From: Aquimarina sp. TRL1
GTDB taxonomy: Bacteria; Bacteroidota; Bacteroidia; Flavobacteriales; Flavobacteriaceae
Assembly: GCF_013365535.1 (NCBI RefSeq)
Contig: NZ_CP053590.1
Coordinates: 982,501-1,046,500, forward strand
Length of the DNA: 64,000 nucleotides
Direction of reading: 5' to 3'
A program made the translations under genes and the position numbers. Positions within the stretch are counted from its first letter, which is position 1, and each line of letters opens with the position of its first letter. Shown here one piece after another: positions 54,343 to 62,106 of this stretch. The notes beneath the pieces are model-generated. The model was not told the DNA's origin and did no database searches. It saw only the letters and a program-made list of their open reading frames with translations.

Positions 54343-55287
54343 ATGAACTTAAAGAAAGAAACATCTATGAATTCTGAAATCAATAATTTTAATTTAGAAA
54401 AATATGATTTCGAGACTTTGTTAAACTCAATTAACAAATGTTATGCAGATGATTTCAAAGATAATTTGCCAAAAGTATCTGATTTTCCAAAAAAGATTTT
54501 CAACTCAACTGACAATATAAACTTAAAATGCTTAATTGAATTTTCAGAAACCGTAGATAATATTTATACTAAATCGGTTGCAAAAAGAATTGCTGGAGTA
54601 AGACACATTCAATTCGCTAGAGATAATAACGTCAAGCTAGACCTTTTGCCAACTTGGAATTTAATTTCAGCATCAATTCTGGATTTACCAAGTGAATGTA
54701 TTATTTCTTCTATTGGGTCTCAAGGTTTTTTGTCAATTCCTTTGTTTAAATATGATGAAAATATGGAGGAGTTCGACTTTATAAGGTTTCATATTTGGCA
54801 TAATGATTTACTAGATTATATAAATCAAGAAATAAGTGAGAGATTTTCAATTCACTCGCATTCATTTTTAGCACAAAGTTGGATTATAAATGGCATTATT
54901 ATCAACGAAAGATATTCTGTTGAAAAAACTAATGACGATTCAGAAAGTTCATTATTCAAAATAGAATACAATAAAACACTTAATAAAGTAAATCAACATA
55001 CGTCAAGCGCTGTTAATACTGGACAAAATGTTAATGTCAACAAATTGGCAAAAGAAGTATATAAGACAAATGAAACGTATAAAATAAATGCTGGCGAATA
55101 CCACAAATCTTATTCGGAAGGAAAAAATGGACTTTCTTCTACATTCTTTTCATTTACAACTCAAAACAAAACAGTTGTTCAATCTAATGTAACTGGCCCA
55201 AGTAAAATGCAAACCTCTGAAATTAACAGAAAAATGCATATTGATCCAAAACAATTGATTTTAGAAATCAACCAAAAATTTAATTAA
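54343..55287 (+). CDS. Cassette 1, gene 1: cupin-like protein (314 aa)
   Basis: This soluble protein has a central segment FDFIRFHIWHNDLLDYIN and then SIHSHSFLAQSWIINGIIIN ERYSV (about 145-195). This recalls the small-cupin pattern HxH...S...G....Y, with His171 and His173 as possible metal ligands. The C-terminal 100 residues are polar and Asn/Thr-rich (NVNVNKLAKEVYKTNETYKI). A second ATG eight codons in is an alternative start. The stop codon is adjacent to the ATG of the SLATT gene, so the two are co-expressed and may work as sensor/enzyme and effector. The cupin reading is tentative. Confidence 0.6.
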   Translation: MNLKKETSMNSEINNFNLEKYDFETLLNSINKCYADDFKDNLPKVSDFPKKIFNSTDNINLKCLIEFSETVDNIYTKSVAKRIAGVRHIQFARDNNVKLDLLPTWNLISASILDLPSECIISSIGSQGFLSIPLFKYDENMEEFDFIRFHIWHNDLLDYINQEISERFSIHSHSFLAQSWIINGIIINERYSVEKTNDDSESSLFKIEYNKTLNKVNQHTSSAVNTGQNVNVNKLAKEVYKTNETYKINAGEYHKSYSEGKNGLSSTFFSFTTQNKTVVQSNVTGPSKMQTSEINRKMHIDPKQLILEINQKFN

Positions 55288-55818
55288 ATGACTGAAGAAC
55301 AAAGAAAAATGCTTCTCGATTGGATGAGAAAAATTCATCAACTTGAATATGCTCATAGATTTGAGTCTCTAAAATGGGAAAAGAGAAGATATTATACAGG
55401 TTTAGGAGCTTTTATATTGTCAACAATAATTGCGTTTTCATTTAGGTTTCCAAAGTTAAGTCCAGAGACATATGAACTATTACCAACATTTTTACACCAT
55501 AATTATTTCATTGCGATTACTTCATTCATTGTCGCCATTTTGACTGGATACCAAACATTTACTAAACCAAATGAAAAAGCTTTGACTCATAAAAATACGG
55601 GAAGTAATTATGAAAAACTGCGACATAGAATAGAATTTATCCTGACAACTGAATTTCAGGAATGGGAATTAAAGAAGAGAATTGAAATGATTAAAGAAGA
55701 ATGGGAAGGATTAGATGCTATTAACGTTTCTAAAAAATATTTTGACGAAGGAAAACAAAAAGTAAAATCATTTAATAAATATCCGAAAGAATTAGATTTT
55801 CTTCCAGATATTGAATAA
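55288..55818 (+). CDS. Cassette 1, gene 2: SLATT-family two-helix membrane protein
   Basis: Two transmembrane helices are near residues 32-50 (GLGAFILSTIIAFSF) and 70-90 (YFIAITSFIVAILTGYQTF), with an N-terminal amphipathic part before the first and a cytoplasmic helical tail (NYEKLRHRIEFILTTEFQEW). This is the pattern of SLATT domains, proposed pore-forming effectors of nucleotide-sensing and other defence systems. It starts right after the cupin-like gene and ends 8 bp before the attC-like site, as a cassette gene should. Confidence 0.75.
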   Translation: MTEEQRKMLLDWMRKIHQLEYAHRFESLKWEKRRYYTGLGAFILSTIIAFSFRFPKLSPETYELLPTFLHHNYFIAITSFIVAILTGYQTFTKPNEKALTHKNTGSNYEKLRHRIEFILTTEFQEWELKKRIEMIKEEWEGLDAINVSKKYFDEGKQKVKSFNKYPKELDFLPDIE

Positions 55819-55834
55819 TAAAATACTACAGCCA

Positions 55835-57703
55835 ATCGAGTAGACGGCTCTCCCCATGATTGAGGAGAGTACGCCTCTCACACCACCGTACGTACGGGTC
55901 TCGTATACGGCGGTTCACCAAATCGAAGTTTGTCTCTTATTTAAGTAGTCTATCATAGGAACATATCCTTTTCTTTTAAGTCTGGATATGGTAATGGTAG
56001 TACCCAGTATAGGGCTTTGAGCTACTGCCCAACCTCCCATACGGGTTCGACTCCAAGCATAGGCTTGTCCATACTTGATTCCTAATCGAATCAGGTTCTT
56101 GCGTTTCCGCTCCGGCTTTTTCCAATCATGCCAAATGCAATACCGCAGTCGGTTACGTAGCCACTCATCTAACTTTTTAAGTTTGGTGTAGCTATTGGTC
56201 AACCGATAATTGTTGACCCACCCTCTGCATACCTGGGTAATTTTTTCCAGACGTTCTTTCATAGACATGGGTTTGGTTTTCTTGGTTAACCTTTTCAGAT
56301 CACGCTTAAATGTATTCCAACTACTTTTACTTACAACCAACTGGTACTGTCCTTTTGTACCTTTATTGTAAATCGGTACAAATCCATGCCCTAACAACTC
56401 AAAATTTACAGCTCTGCGTATTCCGCTTTTTGACTTGTTTATTGGTAATTTAAGTCTATCTCTTAGAAAAACATACATCTTATTTCCAACTTCTTTAGCT
56501 TTGCTTTTGGATCCTGTATATATACTAAAATCATCTGCATAACGGACATATCGTAGTCCTTGTTTTTCAAGTTCCTTATCCAAAACATCTAACATAATAT
56601 TAGATAATAATGGACTTAGTGGGCTACCTTGAGGGATTCCTCTTCGGCGTTTATACAACCTACCCCCTATAACGATGGGAGCCCGTAGCCATTTGCGGAT
56701 CAGTCGCAAGGTAGTTGGACATTTTACCTTGTTGTAGATTAATTGTAGTAAAATACTGTGGTCTACAGTATCGAAAAATCCTGCTAAATCAATATCTACA
56801 ATGTCCTGAAATCCATCGTTGATGTATCTCTGTGCTTGTAATACTGCTTTGTGGAGACTCTTATTGGGACGAAAACCGTAACTAAAAGGTTCAAAATCAT
56901 ATTCAAACCTTGTCATTAGTTGTTGGCTTACCGCTTGTTGCAACCACCTATCAACTACAGTAGGAATACCCAAAAGTCTGGTTTTGCCTTTTCCTTTAGG
57001 GATACTGACGCCTAAAATCGCATCGGGAATATAACTATTATCTATTATGGAGTTCAGAAGCTTAGCTCGGTGTTTCCGTATAAAACCCGGAAGATCACTG
57101 TACCTAATTCCATCTACCCCACTAGCGCCCTTATTACGCAGAACTTGGCGTTCTGCTTTATAAAGGTTAGTCGCTTCTAATACCGATTCAATCATAGGTT
57201 TACATAATTTGACTTACTTCTGTCTGCTTAAGATTAGGCTAGCTAAGCCTCCTAATCGAATTTAGACCTGATTTAATGTGCTGTCCTTCCTTATTTGTGA
57301 GACCTATGTGTTACTGCTACACAACTCGTTTCCCATAAGTACTATGACTTCTGCTGACTTCTCTACTTTACCAACTCGTGGTTATAGAGACCTCCCCAGG
57401 TAATGACATCTTCTTTCACTCGATTCCTGCCGCATCTACTAGTTCGATACTTACTGAAAAAAAAAAACAGTATTTTGGACTTCGCAGTGATGTGCCTACT
57501 GATCCGATCTAATAGCCTCAATATGCGGTTCGTGTACCTCAGTACCGAGTTTTGTAGTCTCGCTTCCTTCAGTCCTAACCTCACGGTTAGCAACCTTGCG
57601 ACTTACTAATGGTTCAAGACCTTACTCCTGCCCATAAGGGACTTGCACCCTCTAGATGAATTATTTATCTTCGATAAATAATAGATGCCCATGCTGGGCA
57701 CAC
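55835..57703 (-). mobile_element. Group IIC intron 1 (attC-type), full length
   Basis: The 5' end on the minus strand is GTGTGCCCAGCATGGGCATC, followed by the IIC-type GTGCAAGTCCC. The 3' end is CTACTCGAT. Domain V is visible at about 55873-55915 (ACCGCCGTA ... TACGGTGGT) with a CGC triad, as in class C introns. The boundary is ATTGT|intron|TGG, fitting the TTGT/T insertion rule of IIC-attC introns. It encodes one reverse transcriptase and lies antisense to the cassette gene, as is usual for this class. Confidence 0.88.
55915..57195 (-). CDS. ltrA: Group II intron reverse transcriptase/maturase 1
   Basis: The 426-residue protein has the RT domain (about 45-280) with the start motif QQAVSQQLMTRFEYDFEPFS, IVDIDLAGFFDTVDHSILL, the GIPQGSPLSPLLSN motif and the catalytic YADD box (RYVRYADDFSIY). 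A maturase (X) domain with RLTNSYTKLKKLDEWLRNRL follows. There is no HNH endonuclease domain, which fits class C introns. The protein is identical to the one encoded at 62187-63467. It splices the intron and primes its retrotransposition. Confidence 0.95.
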   Translation of the reverse strand: MIESVLEATNLYKAERQVLRNKGASGVDGIRYSDLPGFIRKHRAKLLNSIIDNSYIPDAILGVSIPKGKGKTRLLGIPTVVDRWLQQAVSQQLMTRFEYDFEPFSYGFRPNKSLHKAVLQAQRYINDGFQDIVDIDLAGFFDTVDHSILLQLIYNKVKCPTTLRLIRKWLRAPIVIGGRLYKRRRGIPQGSPLSPLLSNIMLDVLDKELEKQGLRYVRYADDFSIYTGSKSKAKEVGNKMYVFLRDRLKLPINKSKSGIRRAVNFELLGHGFVPIYNKGTKGQYQLVVSKSSWNTFKRDLKRLTKKTKPMSMKERLEKITQVCRGWVNNYRLTNSYTKLKKLDEWLRNRLRYCIWHDWKKPERKRKNLIRLGIKYGQAYAWSRTRMGGWAVAQSPILGTTITISRLKRKGYVPMIDYLNKRQTSIW

Positions 57704-57848
57704 ACAATGGCTATAAGTAATTGCTTGTTCTCGCTTACTTCTGAAAATCCTCGCGGATTTTCAGTTTAGTGTGTACTTGCAAAGTTAACCGCTAAACCAC
57801 GCAACTACTCATAGCCGAGACCGTTACCTATCATTAAATAAAAATTAA

Positions 57849-58886
57849 TTGAGTTACTCCCCAATAAACAAAAATAGTCGACCAATAAGACTCCATAAAG
57901 CTCGTGTTAACCCTGAATTTAACTCAAAGACAGTTTTAGTTGATGACATCTGGGAATATATAGAAATGTGGCTTAAAAGAAATAGTACCAAAAAAGCGCA
58001 ATTTTATTGGAGTCAAACTAAAGACTTTTACAATGCCACTCAAATTTTAAATAAAAATTCTGCTCCACTTACAGCTTACTATTGTTTTTTAAATGCAGTT
58101 AAAACTCTATTCGAAGTTAAAAACATTAATGCAGTTGACAGACACGGAGTCACTGGTTATTCAACTGGAAATTATTCTTCTCTCCAAAATGAGTCTATAA
58201 TTTTCCAAACAGGTGGTATTCTACCTCAGTTATGTAACTTTTTAGGAGAACCCATTAATAGAGATATTTATAATCTGAAAGATATACTATATAATTTATC
58301 TTATCTACATAGAGCATATTGTTTGACCTACACTAATCAAGCCGAGCTTTATATTCCAATTTCTAATCCAATTTTTGTTAGAAAAAACCAATCAAGCGAA
58401 AGTTGGTTAATTTTTGAAATTTCTGATTACAAGTATCAAAATGGGCATACAGTAAATAAACTACCGAATGGCTTTGAAAAAGATAATGGACAACCAAACA
58501 AATGGATTTACAGAAAACGAAATAGATTTCGTTGGAAAACTCAAGGACCTCAAAGGTCTGGAAATATTAATAGATTGGTAAACTATCATAAAAGCTGTAG
58601 AAAATCTTTACATTATATTGCTGGAGATAAAACTTTATGGTACTTCAAAAGAGATACCCCTAACAATGTGATAAATAGATGCAACTTAACATTAACTTTT
58701 GCTGCTATGCATAAATTAAGTGAATTAGCCAGATATAATCCTGTTAGGTTAGCAAAACATTTTGAAAGTCAACATAACTGGTTATTATCTGAGTTTATTA
58801 ATATATCTACTTATCAATTTATGGATGGAATCGCTTCTGAGATTACGGGTAGAACATTCCTCAAACCTGGTAGAAGAAAAAAATAA
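57849..58886 (+). CDS. Cassette 2: YaaC-like protein (345 aa)
   Basis: The frame starts with a TTG codon (SYSPINKNSRPIRLHKARV follows) just after an in-frame stop, and no ATG is available before about residue 41. Segments resemble the YaaC-like family: FYNATQILNKNSAPLTAYYC (residues 48-70) and, near the end, LTFAAMHKLSELARYNPVRL (in part). YaaC-like proteins are all-helical and related to HEPN-type defence proteins. The gene starts about 26 bp after the core site GTTACCTATC and ends at the next attC-like site. Confidence 0.6.
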   Translation: MSYSPINKNSRPIRLHKARVNPEFNSKTVLVDDIWEYIEMWLKRNSTKKAQFYWSQTKDFYNATQILNKNSAPLTAYYCFLNAVKTLFEVKNINAVDRHGVTGYSTGNYSSLQNESIIFQTGGILPQLCNFLGEPINRDIYNLKDILYNLSYLHRAYCLTYTNQAELYIPISNPIFVRKNQSSESWLIFEISDYKYQNGHTVNKLPNGFEKDNGQPNKWIYRKRNRFRWKTQGPQRSGNINRLVNYHKSCRKSLHYIAGDKTLWYFKRDTPNNVINRCNLTLTFAAMHKLSELARYNPVRLAKHFESQHNWLLSEFINISTYQFMDGIASEITGRTFLKPGRRKK

Positions 58887-58895
58887 CGATAGGTA

Positions 58896-60763
58896 ATCGA
58901 GTAGCCCGACGCGGTAATTAATTACCGCGTTGAGGCTCTCACACCACCTGCCATACGGGTCTCGTAACAGGCGGTTCACCAAATCGAAGTTTGTCTCTTA
59001 TTTAAGTAGTCAATCATAGGGACATAACCTTTTCTTTTAAGTCTAGATATGGTAATGGTAGTACCCAGTATAGGACTTTGAGCTACTGCCCAACCTCCCA
59101 TTCGGGTTCGACTCCAAGCATAAGCTTGTCCATATGTAACCCCTAATCGAATCAGGTTCTTACGTTTCCTTTCTGGCTTTTTCCAATCATGCCAAATGCA
59201 ATACCGTAATCGATTACGTAGCCACTCATCTAGCTTTTTGAGCTTAGTAAAGCTATTGGTCAACCGATAATTGTTTAGCCATCCTCTGCATACTTGGGTA
59301 ATTCTATCCAATCGTTCTATCAAAGACATCGGTTTAGTTTTCTTGGTTAACCTTCTCAGATTACGCTTAAATACATGCCAACTACTTTTACTTACAACCA
59401 ACTGGTACTGTCCTTTTATACCTTTCTTATAGATCGGTACAAATCCATGCCCTAACAACTCAAAATTTACAGGTCTTCGTATACCACTTTTTGCCTTGTT
59501 TATTGGTAATTTAAGTTTATCTCTTAGAAAAACATAAATCTTATTTCCAACTTCTTTGGCTTTGCTTTTGGATGTTGTATAGATACTAAAATCATCAGCA
59601 TAGCGAACATAACGAAGTCCTTGTCTTTCCAGTTCCTTATCCAAAACATCTAACATAATATTAGATAATAATGGACTTAGTGGGCTTCCTTGGGGAATTC
59701 CTCTTCGGCGTTTATAAAACCTACCATCTACAACAATGGGAGATCGTAGCCATTTACGAATCAGTCGAAGAGTAGTCTGACATTGTACCTTGTTATAAAT
59801 TAATTGTAGTAAAATACTGTGGTCTACAGTATCGAAAAATCCTGCTAAATCAATATCTACAATGTCCTGAAATCCATCGTTGATGTACCTCTGTGCTTGT
59901 AATAATGCTTTGTGAAGACTCTTCTTGGGGCGAAAACCATAACTAAAAGGTTCAAAATCATATTCGAACCTTGTCATTAGTTGTTGGCTTACCGCTTGTT
60001 GTAACCATCTATCAACTACTGTGGGAATACCCAAAAGTCTGGTTTTGCCTTCTCCTTTGGGGATACTGACTCCTAAAATTGCATCGGGAATATAACTATT
60101 ATATATTATGGAGTTTAGAAGCTTAGCTCGGTGTTTCCGTATAAAACCTGGAAGATCACTGTACCTAATTCCATCTACCCCACTAGCGCCCTTATTACGC
60201 AAAACTTGACGCTCTGCTTTAGAAAGATTACTAGCTTCTAGTATTGATCCAATCATAAGTTTAAATAATTTGACTTACTTCTGTCTGCCTAAGATTAGGC
60301 TAGCTAAGCCTCCTAATCGAATTTAGACGTGATTTAATGTGCTGTCCTTCCTTATTTGTGAGACCTATGTGTTACTGCTACACAACTCGTTTCCCATAAG
60401 TACTATGACTTCTGCTGACTTCTCTACTTTACCAACTCGTGGTTATAGAGACCTCCCCAGGTAATGACATCTTCTTTCCCTCGATTCCTGCCGCATCTAC
60501 TAGTTCGATACTTACTGAAAAAAAAATCAGCATTTTGGACTTCGCAGTGATGTGCCTACTGATCCGATCTAATAGCCTCAATATGCAGTTCGTGTACCTC
60601 AGTACCGAGTTTTGTAGTTTCGCTTCCTTCAGTCCTAACCTCACGGTTAGCAACCTTGCGACTTACTAATGGTTCAAGACGTTACTCCTGCCCATAAGGG
60701 ACTTGCACCCTCTAGATGAATTATTTATCTTCGATAAATAAAAGATGCCCATGCTGGGCACAC
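58896..60763 (-). mobile_element. Group IIC intron 2 (attC-type), full length
   Basis: It has the same boundaries as intron 1 (5' GTGTGCCCAGC, 3' CTACTCGAT, flanks ATTGT|TACC). Domain V with CGC triad is at about 58930-58975 (CACCACCTGCC ... GGTGAACC region on the plus strand). It is antisense to the cassette gene. It differs from introns 1 and 3 at many positions in the RT gene and near the 3' end, so it is an older or separate copy of the same lineage. Confidence 0.87.
58976..60256 (-). CDS. ltrA: Group II intron reverse transcriptase/maturase 2
   Basis: The 426-residue RT has GIPQGSPLSPLLSN and YADD boxes intact and the same domain plan as the other two. By eye it differs at some 25-30 residues, for example MIGSILEASNLSKAE for MIESVLEATNLYKAE and IGVTYGQ-like changes near the C-terminus (LGVTYGQ for LGIKYGQ). 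No frameshift or premature stop is present, so it may still be active. Confidence 0.94.
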   Translation of the reverse strand: MIGSILEASNLSKAERQVLRNKGASGVDGIRYSDLPGFIRKHRAKLLNSIIYNSYIPDAILGVSIPKGEGKTRLLGIPTVVDRWLQQAVSQQLMTRFEYDFEPFSYGFRPKKSLHKALLQAQRYINDGFQDIVDIDLAGFFDTVDHSILLQLIYNKVQCQTTLRLIRKWLRSPIVVDGRFYKRRRGIPQGSPLSPLLSNIMLDVLDKELERQGLRYVRYADDFSIYTTSKSKAKEVGNKIYVFLRDKLKLPINKAKSGIRRPVNFELLGHGFVPIYKKGIKGQYQLVVSKSSWHVFKRNLRRLTKKTKPMSLIERLDRITQVCRGWLNNYRLTNSFTKLKKLDEWLRNRLRYCIWHDWKKPERKRKNLIRLGVTYGQAYAWSRTRMGGWAVAQSPILGTTITISRLKRKGYVPMIDYLNKRQTSIW

Positions 60764-60969
60764 ACAATGTATAAGAAAACATAGGGCTATTAGGCTTAAT
60801 CGAAAGTTCTGTGTTTGTTTGCAAAGTCGCCAACTATAAAATTTGGCTTTTACAATAAAAAAGATAAAAGCAAAATATTTATATTTGGCTTAGTACCAAT
60901 CCGGAACGTATTGCTTATCACCTGCCTACGTTTCTTATACGGAACGTTGTGAGCAATTAAACCTAACCA

Positions 60970-62097
60970 ATGACAACATCATTTAATATAGAATGTGAGG
61001 ACTGCCAAAAAAAATATCGAATCAGATACGGATTAGGAAATAACTTCCCGCAATTGGCTTCTTTTCAATGTTATGATTGTTCTAAACAAATTGAAACTGG
61101 ATATACAAGTCGTGGAGAAGATAGAGTCTTAAAAGGTGCATACGTTACGAGTGAAGAAGACCCTTTTAACCCAGAAATTGAAATTGTCAATTTGCATCCC
61201 GAAATTCCAACAAGAAAAGGGAAGGAAAACGACCCTTATCATTTTCAAACTTTTGACGTGTTTGATAATCTGAACAAATCAAAAGCTAACTTTGACGAAT
61301 TTAAAGAAGAACAAATAGTATGGTCTAAATTTAATAGAAAGTGGGAGGAACTGAAAATGCCACTTCGTATTTTATCTTTTAAAGGCGAAGATAAAATGAA
61401 AAGCATATCCAAAATTAATTATAGAGATTTCACAAAGCTATTTAATGAATGGATGATGATTTTTATTCGTGGAAAGCTATCTTCAGATTATGATGACATT
61501 TGTGATGAGTACAACTCTATAAATTCCCAAAAAATTAAGGAGTACGTTAAATCTAACGATAAGTTTTTAAAGCAAATAAATGAATTTTGTAATGTTTATA
61601 TGAAACATCATCATCATTTTCAAAGCACTATTTTTCATTTAAAATACGGTTGGGAAATTACTGATGAAATGATTGCAAATATAAATTGGGATGAGATACA
61701 CAAAGTCTATGGCGATTTATATGAAATAATTGGAGATTTGTTCGTTATTCCTACAATGATTAACAATTTAGCAAACGGTAGAGAGTTTGACGAATTCCAA
61801 ACTGATGGTTTCACATTAACTAAATACTTAAAAACAGATAAATCAGGTCGTGCGAATAATTTTGACACAAATTCAAATCTATCTCATCTTTCTTCTGCAT
61901 ATGAATCAGGCTTAAGAAATGGGACGCACCATAAAAATTCTTATCTCGATACTGAAACTTTTGAAGTGAGTTTAGGAACAAGTAAAGGTGGAACAATAGA
62001 GAAAAAAATACCGATTATAGAATACATTAGTAAATGTAATCAATTATTTGGAATGGGAATTATTCTATCCAGCTTGATATTAGAAATGAATAAATAA
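60970..62097 (+). CDS. Cassette 3: zinc-ribbon protein with possible HEPN motif (375 aa)
   Basis: The N-terminus has CEDC (9-12) and CYDC (34-37), a zinc ribbon. The rest is helical and acidic. Near residue 316 is RNGTHH, an Arg with His four and five residues on (Rx3-4H), similar to the Rx4-6H motif of HEPN ribonucleases, in the context ESGLRNGTHHKNSYLD. The gene starts 15 bp after its core site GTTGTGAGCA and stops 1 bp before the attC-like R arm. Family not recognised. The HEPN idea rests on the motif alone. Confidence 0.65.
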   Translation: MTTSFNIECEDCQKKYRIRYGLGNNFPQLASFQCYDCSKQIETGYTSRGEDRVLKGAYVTSEEDPFNPEIEIVNLHPEIPTRKGKENDPYHFQTFDVFDNLNKSKANFDEFKEEQIVWSKFNRKWEELKMPLRILSFKGEDKMKSISKINYRDFTKLFNEWMMIFIRGKLSSDYDDICDEYNSINSQKIKEYVKSNDKFLKQINEFCNVYMKHHHHFQSTIFHLKYGWEITDEMIANINWDEIHKVYGDLYEIIGDLFVIPTMINNLANGREFDEFQTDGFTLTKYLKTDKSGRANNFDTNSNLSHLSSAYESGLRNGTHHKNSYLDTETFEVSLGTSKGGTIEKKIPIIEYISKCNQLFGMGIILSSLILEMNK

Positions 62098-62106
62098 CTG
62101 CTCACA

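Larger units (their letters stand above)
55827..57832 (+). other. attC-like recombination site of cassette 1, split by intron
   Basis: Without the intron (55835-57703) the site is about 137 nt: TACAGCCA joined to ACAATGGCTATAAG and on to GTTACCTATC at 57823-57832. In a circular cassette, TACAGCCAAC pairs with the cassette's own 5' core GTTGGCTGTA. Next GGCTAT pairs with ATAGCC and AAGTAATTGC with GCAACTACTC (8 of 10). A perfect central hairpin CTGAAAATCC-TCGC-GGATTTTCAG is at 57741-57764. This is the layout of integron attC sites: outer R and inner L arms with unpaired spacers (AAT and GAGACC). The core bases outside GTT/AAC do not fit the usual GTTRRRY. Confidence 0.75.
58886..60955 (+). other. 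attC-like recombination site of cassette 2, split by intron
   Basis: Outside the intron (58896-60763) it is ACGATAGGTA joined to ACAATGTATAAGAAAACATA, continuing to GTTGTGAGCA at 60946-60955, about 202 nt in all. GATAGGTAAC pairs exactly with the cassette's own 5' core GTTACCTATC. The inner arm GTATAAGAAAACATAGG pairs with CCTACGTTTCTTATAC apart from one bulged base and one mismatch. Spacers AAT and GGAAC remain unpaired, as in the first site. The central part is longer and less regular. Confidence 0.75.

Noticed and set aside
57363..57609. Open frames on both strands in the 5' part of the introns
   Set aside because: They lie in the structured RNA domain I of the group II introns and recur in the other copies with mutations that do not preserve the protein. 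They are non-coding.
57741..57764. Rho-independent terminator
   Set aside because: The hairpin CTGAAAATCC-TCGC-GGATTTTCAG has no T run on either side and lies at the centre of an attC-like stem, which explains it better.
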